The notes under the pieces are model-generated. The model was not told where the DNA came from. It ran no database searches and saw nothing but the letters and a program-made list of their open reading frames with translations. Below are positions 1 to 8,478 of a stretch of DNA of 64,000 nt, one piece after another (the stretch's first letter is position 1; the number at the start of each line of letters is the position of its first letter). This stretch comes from Thermoplasmata archaeon UBA61. GTDB taxonomy: Archaea > Thermoplasmatota > Thermoplasmata > Lutacidiplasmatales > UBA184. The stretch is from assembly GCA_002503985.1 (NCBI GenBank), contig DASW01000007.1, forward strand, positions 1 to 64,000, in the 5' to 3' direction. The position numbers were made by a program, and so were the translations under genes.

Positions 1-2112
1 CGGAGCGCTCGCCGTCGCCAGTGTTGTGTACACAGTGACCGTCAGGGAGGGTAGCGACGTCTGGGTCTCCGGTCCCGACGCGCTATCCGTCACCTTCAGT
101 TCGAACGCATAGGTGCTCCCGACCGTCAACGTGCCCGCCGCGATGGTGCACGTTTCCGAGGCACTGGAAAGGGCTCCTGCACCATTGTTCACAGTGCATT
201 GCGTCGCGGTCGAGTAGCCACCGCTATTGATCGAAATCAGCCACTGCCAGGAGTACGACGATGTCCCGGTCGACGGGATCGTTCCCCCGACCGTCAGCAC
301 CTGGTTGACGTCCAGCGCAGTTTCGCTCACCGTTGGCGCGGCGGGCGCTGTCAGCGCCGTGTTCACTGTCACGACCCCACTGGGGGCAGAGGTCGTGGTC
401 ACGGGGGTCGATGCCGAGTCCTTCAGTTGCATCTCATAAGTGTAGGTCCCGACCGCTAGGGTTGCCCCCGCTACACAATTCACGGTCTCGCTGTTCGACG
501 CCGTTCCACTAGGAGTCGCACACTGGGTCGTCGTCGCCGTCGCGTAGGACCCTGAGTCGAAGGAAATCAACCACGTGTACGTCACCGTGCCACTCCCACC
601 AAGGGTGGCGGGTAGTGTGTCGGTCGCGGCGATCGGAGTCTGCCCCCGGTCAATCAAAGCTGTCGAAATAGTCGGGGGATTCGCGGTCGCCAGCGCTGAT
701 AGCACCGTCACGCTGGGTGATGCCGCTGATGTCTGAGTCTCCGCCGTTGTCGCGCTGTCCATCACTTGAAACTCGAAGATGTAGCTTCCAGTCGGGGTCG
801 ACCCAGTTGTTACGAACGAACACGTCTCGATGGCTCCCGCCGCCGCGCTGGAGCCGCTCGGTATAGCACATTGCGACGAAGTCGCGGGGCTGTAGGTCGA
901 TCCCGCATTCGTGCTGTAGAGCCACTGCCACGAATAGGTCGGGGTCCCCGTGCTCGGAATCTTTGCGGTCAGGATCGACGTTTGACCCTGGTCCACGATC
1001 GGGTTCGAGGTGATAGTCGGCGCGGCGGACGCCGTCAGCGCCAAACTAACCATCACCGGGTCCCACGGCGAGGACGCGACGTTTGACCCGCTGTCCGTCA
1101 CGATGTAACAGTAGTAGTACGCCCCGGGACCCGTGATCTCGGACCCCGTGGCCTGGGTCGGCGCAGTGCCTAGCGCCGTGCTGGTACCCAGTCCGCACGC
1201 GTCCCCGTTGGTGACAACTCCGGTCACCGTGTCCCAATACCATTGGAGGCTGTAGGGCGGGGTCCCCCCGGAGGGGTTCGCCGCAAGCGTAACGGGCAGC
1301 TGGTCAGAGTCGATGAACGGGTTCGTCGGTGTCACGGCTCCCGCCGTCAACGCGGGGTCGCCCGAATCCGGCAGGGGCGATCGCGAAGGACCTAATCCAA
1401 CGATGGCGATGGGGGCTGGGGCAGGGGCGGAGGAGGACCCGCGGTCGGGAAGAGCTGCCAGCGAAGGGGCATAAGAACCCACAGTCGCGGGGGAAGTGCT
1501 GACCTGGGGGGAGAAAGTGAAGGCGCCACGCGCGTCCCCGATCGAGGTGGCGGGCGCAGTCAATGCCGCATTGACCGTGACGGCCGCCGACGGCGGGGAC
1601 GTCACCGTCTCTGGTGTTGACGCGCTGTCCGTAACTTGTAGCTCGAAGAAGTAACTCCCCGTGGGGGTCGAGCTCGTCGTGGCGAACGAGCATGTTTCGG
1701 TGGCCCCCGCAGACGCGCCCGAGCCACTCGACTCCGCGCACTGGGATGCCGTGGCGGCAAGGTAGGCCTCTCCGTTTGCGCTGTAGAGCCACTGCCACGA
1801 GTACGTGGGGGTTCCCGTGCTCGGGATTGCCATGGTCAGGGTCGAAGTCTGCCCTTGATACACGACCGGATTCGAGGTAATCGTCGGCGCCTCAAGGGTT
1901 TGGCCCGCAGCACGCGTTGTCGCGCTCGTGGGAGAGGGTGTCACCGCCGATGAGGTTGGGGCTGTCGAAGGTGCACTCGAGGTTCCCGAGGGCGACGTAG
2001 GAGCCACTACCGCGCCGGCGGAAGCGAGCGCGGCGGCCCCCAACATGATGATCGATACGACTATGGCAAACCCTACAGCGCGGCTGCGCGACGACAAGAG
2101 GCGTGCTTTCAT
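1..2112 (-). CDS. Secreted repeat (Ig/PKD-like) surface protein, 3' end outside window
   Basis: The reading frame stays open from ATG 2112 to base 1, giving 704 codons with the C-terminus missing. The N-terminus has basic residues then a hydrophobic stretch ending in ALASAGA, a typical secretion signal. After a Ser/Thr/Pro-rich linker come about five copies of a roughly 105-110 residue module with recurring PSTGTPTYSWQWLYS and YxFELQVTDSAS..PET segments, usually with a pair of cysteines. The pattern is that of beta-sandwich adhesin repeats in archaeal surface proteins. A proline/alanine-rich linker interrupts the first and second copies (about 1350-1560). A purine-rich GAGGT lies just before the ATG. 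Exact family and the C-terminal anchor are unknown; a cell-surface role is inferred. Confidence 0.8.
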   Translation of the reverse strand, partial: MKARLLSSRSRAVGFAIVVSIIMLGAAALASAGAVVAPTSPSGTSSAPSTAPTSSAVTPSPTSATTRAAGQTLEAPTITSNPVVYQGQTSTLTMAIPSTGTPTYSWQWLYSANGEAYLAATASQCAESSGSGASAGATETCSFATTSSTPTGSYFFELQVTDSASTPETVTSPPSAAVTVNAALTAPATSIGDARGAFTFSPQVSTSPATVGSYAPSLAALPDRGSSSAPAPAPIAIVGLGPSRSPLPDSGDPALTAGAVTPTNPFIDSDQLPVTLAANPSGGTPPYSLQWYWDTVTGVVTNGDACGLGTSTALGTAPTQATGSEITGPGAYYYCYIVTDSGSNVASSPWDPVMVSLALTASAAPTITSNPIVDQGQTSILTAKIPSTGTPTYSWQWLYSTNAGSTYSPATSSQCAIPSGSSAAAGAIETCSFVTTGSTPTGSYIFEFQVMDSATTAETQTSAASPSVTVLSALATANPPTISTALIDRGQTPIAATDTLPATLGGSGTVTYTWLISFDSGSYATATTTQCATPSGTASNSETVNCVAGATLAVGTYTYEMQLKDSASTPVTTTSAPSGVVTVNTALTAPAAPTVSETALDVNQVLTVGGTIPSTGTSSYSWQWLISINSGGYSTATQCTVNNGAGALSSASETCTIAAGTLTVGSTYAFELKVTDSASGPETQTSLPSLTVTVYTTLATASAP

Positions 2113-2721
2113 CTCTTACCTCGGTGACCGGAATTGCAGAGCCTCGGAGCTTCCGTCCGAAGAACGAGCACGAGACCCAGCCTGACGGCTCTTCGTGCGG
2201 AGAGAATCATCGTAGACTCTCACTTGGTTCCTTTCGAGTACTCGTTCGCCCGCCAGCGCGACCACGCAGGCCCACGTGGTGACGGTCCGACAATTCTCCT
2301 CGAGCACTATTTGGGGTAGGCATTAGGCTTTCTGGCGTGGCAGGCTTGTATAACCCCTTGCGAACGGGCTGGGAGCGAGGGATGCTCACAAGGGTTCTTC
2401 GATTCGCAGGAGAGGTGCCAGACTGTTGGCTTTCGCCAGGCGGCCGGTCCTGAACGCCCTATCTCGGATGCCCAAACGCGGTCGGGCTGTCACTTGCGGC
2501 CCTGAAGTATAACCGGTTTCCAATCCGCTCTCCGTGCACGACCATCGAACTCTGCGCTTCGATAGGGAATGGGACTTGCGGGGCACGGACGACGATTCGA
2601 TGGCTCGAGGGCTACTCGGAGCCCTGATCGGGGGCCCATGCAGGGGTGACACTCGGAGTGGACAGGAGTAAGTATAAATACGCATTCATACACGTTTTTA
2701 GGGCCCCCTTAGGTGGGTAGC
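2113..2721. other. Long divergent intergenic region
   Basis: This stretch of about 600 bases separates the divergent surface-protein genes, and I see no convincing coding frame in it. It contains three GTATAA-type TATA candidates on the plus strand, near 2348, 2507 and 2672. Only the last is placed for the next gene, so the others may drive short transcripts or be chance. Confidence 0.5.
2671..2680 (+). promoter_or_regulatory. TATA box of the secreted-protein gene
   Basis: AGTATAAATA lies in an A+T-rich island. Initiation about 25-28 bases downstream would fall near 2703, leaving a short leader with an AGGTGG ribosome site (2711-2716) before ATG 2722. Confidence 0.65.
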
Positions 2722-3336
2722 ATGACAGGGAAACGAAGCAAGTATCGGGCGATTTACATCGTGACGGCCGCGCTGATGGTCGCGATGATCGGTGGGTATG
2801 CGCTGGCCGCAACGAGCCTGACGACCTTGACTCCGGGTCAGTCCTCGAACGTCACGAGCACTCCGGCGCCCACCGGGTTCACGAACATCGGTACCATCGC
2901 CTCCGAGCAGCTGGTGGTCCTCACGGCCGCCATGACCGGCTCGGCGACCGCCGGCACCCAGATCGGCACCCTTGCCCTGGACGGAACGCCGACCGCCCTC
3001 GCGACCTGCGCCGCGGCTCCGTGTGCCCCGCAGGGCTTCCGCCCGGCGACCCCCTCCGCCTCGACCACGGGGGACTACGGCGAGCAGCTCGTCATTAACG
3101 TCGTCCAGCCGGCGACCGGCGGAACGAGCCTCGGGTTCGACTTCTCGTTCACGGTCTTTGCCTCGACCGGCACGGTCGTAGTCCAGGGATATCTAGCGAC
3201 GGGGGTCTCCACGGCCGCGACGGCCCAGACGGTCCCGGTCTTCATCTTCCTGGACCTGACCACGACCACGGCCCCGGTGATCAACTCGCTGAACGTGGTC
3301 TTCAACCAGTGCGCGAGCGCGACCGTCTGCCCCTGA
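2722..3336 (+). CDS. Small secreted protein, paralogue 1
   Basis: The 204-residue product has a signal peptide (KRSKYR, a hydrophobic core, then YALAA) and a Thr/Ala-rich beta-type body with no recognised domain. ATG 2722 is preferred over in-frame GTG 2713 because AGGTGG ends five bases before it. Its C-terminal half aligns with the next gene: GDYGEQLVINVVQPATGG matches GHYTERVIFTVTQPRAAG, and both end in a Cys-x5/6-Cys-Pro tail. The shared tail suggests a disulfide-linked surface structure or sheath component (inference). Function unknown. Confidence 0.75.
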   Translation: MTGKRSKYRAIYIVTAALMVAMIGGYALAATSLTTLTPGQSSNVTSTPAPTGFTNIGTIASEQLVVLTAAMTGSATAGTQIGTLALDGTPTALATCAAAPCAPQGFRPATPSASTTGDYGEQLVINVVQPATGGTSLGFDFSFTVFASTGTVVVQGYLATGVSTAATAQTVPVFIFLDLTTTTAPVINSLNVVFNQCASATVCP

Positions 3337-3490
3337 CGGGGGCCCGGCATCTTCGCATCGGCGACGACCGCTTGAACGCGAAACCCCTTCCTTTCCCCGA
3401 GGGGGCGGGACCACCGCCCCTTCCGGGCCTTGACGCACGGTCGTCGGAGTGGGACTCCGCGGTCGGGCCTCCATAGTAGGACGTACGACG

Positions 3491-4081
3491 ATGAAAAGGT
3501 CGGGCGGCGGGTGGCGGGCATTCGGCCTGGTCGTCCTCCTGCTGCTCGTCGTGATCCCGGCGTCCGCCTCCGCCGCCACCTCGGTTCGCACGTTCACGGC
3601 TTCTCACTACTTCGTAGCCAAGGTCACCCCGGCCGCCGCCCCCCCTGTTACGATCGGAGCGTACGCCGTCCGGTACATGGGCGCCGCTCCCGGGTACGCC
3701 GCAGCCGGGGTCCAAGGGACGTCTTCCGGTCTTCAGGGGACCACCGTCGTTCTCCCGTCGTGCGCGGGCGCGTGCACGGACCGCTACCGCCCCGCGTCCT
3801 CCCCCGCCATCGCCGCCGGACATTACACGGAACGCGTGATCTTCACCGTCACTCAGCCCCGAGCGGCAGGCCCCGCCGTAGGCTTCGACGTGGACGTGGC
3901 GGTCCACCTAAGGACCGGCTGGGTCTCCGGGTTCGGATACTTCTCCACCGGTGTGGCGACGGGGGCCGCCACGTCGACCATCTCGCTCCGACTCTACGTG
4001 GACCTTGGAACCGCGAACCCTACCGTCCTCGCGGTCGAAGTGACAGTGAACCGTTGCACATCGACGACAGGGTGTCCATGA
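3491..4081 (+). CDS. Small secreted protein, paralogue 2
   Basis: The 196-residue product starts with MKRSGGGWRAFG and a hydrophobic signal ending in ASASAA. An upstream in-frame GTG (3449) would only add residues before the signal, so ATG 3491 is chosen. The body is beta-rich and has two extra cysteines (LPSCAGACTDRY). The last 85 residues are clearly related to the preceding gene, ending NRCTSTTGCP. It is probably cotranscribed with the membrane protein that follows 31 bases later. Function unknown; secreted or surface location inferred. Confidence 0.72.
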   Translation: MKRSGGGWRAFGLVVLLLLVVIPASASAATSVRTFTASHYFVAKVTPAAAPPVTIGAYAVRYMGAAPGYAAAGVQGTSSGLQGTTVVLPSCAGACTDRYRPASSPAIAAGHYTERVIFTVTQPRAAGPAVGFDVDVAVHLRTGWVSGFGYFSTGVATGAATSTISLRLYVDLGTANPTVLAVEVTVNRCTSTTGCP

Positions 4082-4112
4082 AGAGGGCACGGGTCCTTCC
4101 GGGGGAGGAGCG

Positions 4113-4658
4113 ATGAACTCCATGTCCTCACCGTTCGCGGCCCGATGGTCGGACCCACCGACCTCGGCCACATCTTCGCGCACCGACCCGGGCAGCGCAA
4201 GCGAGCAGGAGAGCTGGGGCGAACGAATCTACGCAGCCCTTCCGCTGTTCATCGTGGGAGGCGCGTGCATCGTGGTGTCCCTGCAGTTTTACATGGCGGG
4301 CGCCGACGCGTCCTTCGGGGGCAACAGCTCCGTCGCCCTTCGGCTATGGGTCCTCTTCGCGGCGTTGGGTGTCACGGGGGTCTGCGCCGGAACGGTGGCA
4401 CTTTTCGCGAAGGAATCGCTCGTTGAACCTGTCGAAACGGAGGAGGCGGTCGCCGCGCCCAGTCCTCCCCCGGATTGGGACGAGTCCTCGATCGACCCCG
4501 ACCCGATGGCCCTGGGACGGAGAAGGACTTGGGAGACGGACGAGAGGTGGCTCACGGCCGCGTCCTCGGAGGTCTCGGCGTCCGACGGCGTCTTGGACCA
4601 GATCGACGATATCGAGCAGTCCCTGCGGAAGAAGTCCGCGTCGTCCCCGCCGAAGTAG
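4113..4658 (+). CDS. Two-helix membrane protein of the secreted-protein cluster
   Basis: The 181-residue product has a polar N-terminus, two transmembrane helices (about residues 41-62 and 75-96) and a long acidic/Pro-rich C-terminal tail with a predicted helical end. A strong GGGGGAGGAG site directly precedes the ATG. Position right after the two secreted paralogues suggests it anchors or exports them (inference). No family recognised. Confidence 0.7.
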   Translation: MNSMSSPFAARWSDPPTSATSSRTDPGSASEQESWGERIYAALPLFIVGGACIVVSLQFYMAGADASFGGNSSVALRLWVLFAALGVTGVCAGTVALFAKESLVEPVETEEAVAAPSPPPDWDESSIDPDPMALGRRRTWETDERWLTAASSEVSASDGVLDQIDDIEQSLRKKSASSPPK

Positions 4659-4828
4659 ACGCTCCCATCGGCTTGGGAACGGCTCGCACGACCGGTTCGC
4701 CCGGTCGGCGCGATTATACCTTAGTTGGAGTTCCCACCAGCGTTGGCACCGTCCGAATCCGGCCCGGTACCCGGGGGGAACGCCCCGGACCGGGGTGAAC
4801 AGGCTGTTCCGCCCACCGGGGAGCGGCC

Positions 4829-5812
4829 GTGACGCTGACCGCCGACCTGCTGGTCGTCGTCGCGTTCGCGTTCGCCTTCAGCATCGGCGCCCACTACACG
4901 GGCGCGTGCATGGGAATGCCATACGCTGCGGGCGCCATCCGCCCTTGGCACGCTCTCCTCCTGATGGCTCCGCTCGCCCTCGCCGGAGCGGCGTTCGCCA
5001 GCGGCCATGTCGAAGCGACCGTAGGTCACGGGATACTGGGTGGCGGCACGATCGTCCTGGGCGTCGCGTTCGCCATCGTCGTGTCGGCCCTCGCGCTCAC
5101 GAGCATCTACAATCTCGTCACGGTTCCGACCTCGACCATCCAGATCCTGGTGTTCGCGACCGTGGGGGCCGGCCTCGCTGCCGGGCTGCCCATTCAGTGG
5201 GGGACCATCGGTTCGCTCGTTGTGCTGTGGGCCGTGGCCCCGTTCGGGGCGTTCGCCCTGGGGTTCCTGTTCGTACGAGTGGCGGATTGGTATCGCCCGC
5301 CCCTCCCCTCCCGGGACACGGCTGCCCGACAGCCCGGGCTGGGACGTAACGTGGTCCTCGGCCTGGTCGGGGTCGGGGCCGCGGCATCGTTCGCGATGGG
5401 CGCGAACGACGTCTCGAACGCCTCGGGCGCCCTCATCATGACCGGACTCTTCGGCCTCTTCGTCGCGGGCATTGTGGGGGGCTTGGGAATCGCCCTAGGA
5501 GTCCTGACGTGGGGCCGCCCGCTCCTCCAGCGGGTCGCGTTCGACCTCGTGGAGCTCGACCCGAGGATGGCGACCGCCTCTCAGCTGGCCCAGTCGACCG
5601 TGATCCTCGTTTCGGTGGCGTTCGGCCTTTTCACGTCCATGAACCAGGCGCTGGTCGGGGCGATGATCGGCGCCGGGATCGCGCGGCACCGCTCGACCGT
5701 CCTGTGGAAGCCGATCCGCAGCATCCTCCTGGGCTGGACCGCGGGCCCTGTATCCGGGGCCGCCCTCGGCTTCGGGTTGGTCTGGCTCTTCACCCGTGTC
5801 CATCTTCTGTAG
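4829..5812 (+). CDS. pitA: PiT-family inorganic phosphate transporter
   Basis: The 327-residue protein has about nine to ten hydrophobic helices. PiT transporters move phosphate, usually as a metal-phosphate or with a cation, and contain two inverted repeats each carrying a GANDVANA-type signature. The second copy is clear here (MGANDVSNASGALIMTG, about residues 190-206). The first reads GAHYTGACMGMPYAAGAI, lacking the Asn-Asp pair, which is unusual. A GTG start with GGGAGCGG upstream is used. A TATA-like GATTATACC lies at about 4712. No PhoU neighbour is present. Family assignment is firm; substrate is inferred from family. Confidence 0.8.
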   Translation: MTLTADLLVVVAFAFAFSIGAHYTGACMGMPYAAGAIRPWHALLLMAPLALAGAAFASGHVEATVGHGILGGGTIVLGVAFAIVVSALALTSIYNLVTVPTSTIQILVFATVGAGLAAGLPIQWGTIGSLVVLWAVAPFGAFALGFLFVRVADWYRPPLPSRDTAARQPGLGRNVVLGLVGVGAAASFAMGANDVSNASGALIMTGLFGLFVAGIVGGLGIALGVLTWGRPLLQRVAFDLVELDPRMATASQLAQSTVILVSVAFGLFTSMNQALVGAMIGAGIARHRSTVLWKPIRSILLGWTAGPVSGAALGFGLVWLFTRVHLL

Positions 5813-5861
5813 CCGGCGTTCGCCGAGAACGACGCTCAAGGTTACCCGGCCCTCCGCTCCC

Positions 5862-5871
5862 CTTTAAGTAA
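5862..5871 (+). promoter_or_regulatory. TATA box of the pirin gene
   Basis: CTTTAAGTAA lies 43 bases before the pirin ATG, followed by a GAGAGGT ribosome site at 5891-5897 seven bases from the start. Confidence 0.55.
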
Positions 5872-5904
5872 CCCAAGGTAATTGAATAGAGAGAGGTAAC
5901 GCTC

Positions 5905-6780
5905 ATGCCCGAACCGCCCCGCTCCATCGAACACCGTTTTCCCGGCATCCTGACCCTCGAAGGGGCGGGCGTGCGGCTCCGCCGTTCGTTCTCGAACAAC
6001 GAAGTGCCGCTCTTCGACCCGTTCCTGTTGCTCGACCGATTCGGCTCTTCGAACCCAGAAGACTACCTTGCCGGTTTCCCCTGGCACCCGCACCGCGGCA
6101 TCGAGACCGTGACCTACGTCCTCGAAGGACAGGTAGAGCACGGCGATACCCTCGGGAACGCCGGGGTGATCGGGTCCGGTGACGTCCAATGGATGAACTC
6201 CGGTAGTGGGATCATCCATCAGGAGATGCCCAAGCGCTCGGAGGGCACGATGTCCGGCTTCCAGCTGTGGGTCAACCTGCCCGCGGCACAGAAGATGTCG
6301 GTTCCGGCGTATCGCGGGCTGACGCGGGCCGAATTCCCGGAGGTGACGACCGACGAGGGGAGCCGGGTGAAGGTCGTCGCCGGTTCCTATGGGGGCGTGG
6401 AAGGCCCGGTAGCGGGCATTCCGGTGGATCCCACGTACCTGGACGTCACCGTGCCCTCGGGAGGTTCATTCGATCTACCCACCCACCCCGGATACACCGC
6501 CTTCGCCCATGCGGTCTCGGGAAACGTCCGGTTCGACGGCCATGATGGTCACCCCGTGCCGGCCGGCGAGACCGCACTCTTCGGACCGGGTGGGTCCGTC
6601 CGCGCGCACGCCCAGGAGGAGGGAGCCCGCTTCCTGCTCGTCTCGGGGCGCCCGCTCCACGAGCCCGTAGCCTGGTACGGACCGATCGTGATGAACACCC
6701 ATGAAGAGCTCCTCCAAGCCATGCGGGAGCTCCGGGGCGGGGACTTCGTCAAGGACCGCCGGCCGATCGTCGAAGAGTGA
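5905..6780 (+). CDS. Pirin-family cupin protein
   Basis: The 291-residue protein matches the usual pirin length and double-cupin layout. The N-terminal cupin has the metal-site segments WHPHRGIETVTYVLEG (His61, His63) and GSGIIHQEMP (His105, Glu107), the four ligands known in pirins. The C-terminal cupin ends with a PIVMNTHEEL segment typical of the family. Pirins bind iron and act as quercetinase-like enzymes or redox-sensitive regulators; which applies here cannot be read from sequence. It stands alone with its own promoter. Confidence 0.88.
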   Translation: MPEPPRSIEHRFPGILTLEGAGVRLRRSFSNNEVPLFDPFLLLDRFGSSNPEDYLAGFPWHPHRGIETVTYVLEGQVEHGDTLGNAGVIGSGDVQWMNSGSGIIHQEMPKRSEGTMSGFQLWVNLPAAQKMSVPAYRGLTRAEFPEVTTDEGSRVKVVAGSYGGVEGPVAGIPVDPTYLDVTVPSGGSFDLPTHPGYTAFAHAVSGNVRFDGHDGHPVPAGETALFGPGGSVRAHAQEEGARFLLVSGRPLHEPVAWYGPIVMNTHEELLQAMRELRGGDFVKDRRPIVEE

Positions 6781-6813
6781 GGAACGGTCGCGCAGGGTCG
6801 CGACCGCGTAGCA

Positions 6814-6826
6814 CTTTTCCGAAAAG
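6814..6826. promoter_or_regulatory. Perfect inverted repeat before the nickel operon
   Basis: CTTTTC-C-GAAAAG is a 6-bp perfect dyad just upstream of a TATA-like CTTATGAA (about 6837) that is 29 bases from ATG 6866. The position fits an operator at the TATA/BRE. The last regulator of the operon is NikR, so autoregulation by nickel is a reasonable guess, although the dyad is shorter than known NikR sites. Confidence 0.35.
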
Positions 6827-6865
6827 CGACATAACGCTTATGAACGGCCAAGGGTGGGGAACGAC

Positions 6866-8023
6866 ATGGGCGGACCGGCCGCTCCATCGACCTCGCCCTC
6901 CCTCCCTTCCTCCCCATCCCGTTCGATGGTGCTCAGCGCACGGGAGAAGCTGCTCATCGTTGCCGTCTACACCGCCATCGCAGCCGCCACCACGGTCGGC
7001 TTTCTCCTCCTGCTCGTCGTCGCGCGCGCCTACGCTCTCTTCCTGCCGCTCGGCGTCCTGAGCTACACGCTGGGACTTCGGCACGGTGTCGACGCGGACC
7101 ACATCTCCGCGATCGACAACACCACTCGAAAGCTTCTCCAGCAGGAGCAGCGCCCCCTCACGGTCGGGACCTGGTTCTCCCTCGGTCACTCGACCATCGT
7201 GGTCGGGATGATCGTGGTGCTCGTCCTCGCCTTCGACTTCGTGAACCACACGTACGGCACCTTCGCGGCGGTGGGGTCGGTCTTCGGGACGGTCGTCTCC
7301 GGAGCTTTCCTCTGGATCATCGGGCTGATCAACCTCGTCATCGTCCTCGAGATCTACCGGATATTTCAGGGACTTCGGGCCGGCCGCCTCTCCGAGGAGG
7401 GCCTCGAAGAGCAGCTGAACAAGCGCGGGTTCATGAACCGCTACTTCGGCCGCCTCTTCCGGGTCGTCAACCGTCCCTGGCAGATGTACCCCGTGGGCGT
7501 CCTGTTCGGGCTCGGCTTCGACACCGCCTCTGAGGTGACCGTGATCGCCCTCACGCTCGGGCTATCGACCGGGCTGGCGCCGGTCCCCGTCTGGACCGCG
7601 TTGCTCATGCCGCTCCTGTTCACCTGCGGGATGGTCGCCGTCGACACGACCGACGGCATCGCGATGCGCTACGCCTACGGGTGGGCGTTCCTGAAGCCGA
7701 TCCGGAAGGTCTACTACAATCTCACGATCACGATCATCTCGGTGCTGGTCGCCTTCGTCATCGGGACCCTCGAGGTGCTCACCGTCATCGCCTACGAGCT
7801 CGGGCTCTCCGGACCGTTCTGGAACAGCCTCAATGCGGTGAACGGCGAGACCGCCTGGCAGTATGTGGGCTTCGGCATCATCGCCCTGTTCGTCGGCACG
7901 TGGCTCGTGGCCATGGCCGTGTACCGGTACCGACGCTACGAGGATATCGGATTCCCGCCCCGATCGCCGCCGCCTTCCCCCGCGGGGGAATCGCCTCCCT
8001 CCGCGTCGAGGATCGAATCATGA
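6866..8023 (+). CDS. nixA: NiCoT-family nickel/cobalt permease
   Basis: The 385-residue integral membrane protein has about eight helices. It carries the NiCoT signature RHGVDADHI (residues 72-80) in helix 2 and LGFDTASE (216-223), both involved in Ni/Co selection in HoxN/NixA proteins, plus FSLGHSTIVV. ATG 6866 is preferred to the in-frame GTG at 6854 because GGTGGGG is spaced correctly before it. The stop overlaps the next ATG (ATGA), coupling it to the nickel regulator. The substrate is most likely Ni2+, given NikR next door. Confidence 0.9.
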   Translation: MGGPAAPSTSPSLPSSPSRSMVLSAREKLLIVAVYTAIAAATTVGFLLLLVVARAYALFLPLGVLSYTLGLRHGVDADHISAIDNTTRKLLQQEQRPLTVGTWFSLGHSTIVVGMIVVLVLAFDFVNHTYGTFAAVGSVFGTVVSGAFLWIIGLINLVIVLEIYRIFQGLRAGRLSEEGLEEQLNKRGFMNRYFGRLFRVVNRPWQMYPVGVLFGLGFDTASEVTVIALTLGLSTGLAPVPVWTALLMPLLFTCGMVAVDTTDGIAMRYAYGWAFLKPIRKVYYNLTITIISVLVAFVIGTLEVLTVIAYELGLSGPFWNSLNAVNGETAWQYVGFGIIALFVGTWLVAMAVYRYRRYEDIGFPPRSPPPSPAGESPPSASRIES

Positions 8024-8478
8024 CGTCCCGGGTCGTCCGCGTCGGGGTCTCGCTCGAGCCGGAGCTGCTCCGCCAGCTCGATGACTGGGTGCATCAGCGG
8101 AACAGCCCGAGCCGCTCGGACGCGATCCGGGCGCTGATCCGCAAGGAGCTCTCGGACCGAACCCTCTCCGACCCGAACTCCGACGCCCTCGGGGTCGTCG
8201 CGCTCCTCTATCGGCACGACACCCCGAACGTCCTTCGACGTCTCACCGCTGCCGAGCACCGTTGGGGGGAGCACGTCCGCTCCACGACGCACGTGCATCT
8301 CGAAGGGGATGCGTGCGCGGAGGTGGTCCTGCTGCTCGGCCGTCGACGCGAGATCGAGGAGGCGGCCCAGGACCTCCGAGGCGTGAAGGGGGTCTTGGAC
8401 GGAGGTTGGCTGGTGACCGCCCCCGCGGTCGCCGGAGGCCGGACCGGACACCACCACCCGCACGGCGGTCGGCGGTGA
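8020..8478 (+). CDS. nikR: NikR nickel-responsive repressor
   Basis: The 152-residue protein has an N-terminal ribbon-helix-helix (VRVGVSLEPELLRQLDDWV) and a C-terminal ACT-like nickel domain. The nickel ligands match NikR spacing exactly: His80, His91, His93 and Cys99 (THVHLEGDACAEV), corresponding to E. coli His76/87/89/95Cys. A His-rich tail (GHHHPHGG) is extra. It overlaps the permease by ATGA and the next gene by GTGA. It probably represses this operon when nickel is sufficient. Confidence 0.92.
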   Translation: MTSRVVRVGVSLEPELLRQLDDWVHQRNSPSRSDAIRALIRKELSDRTLSDPNSDALGVVALLYRHDTPNVLRRLTAAEHRWGEHVRSTTHVHLEGDACAEVVLLLGRRREIEEAAQDLRGVKGVLDGGWLVTAPAVAGGRTGHHHPHGGRR

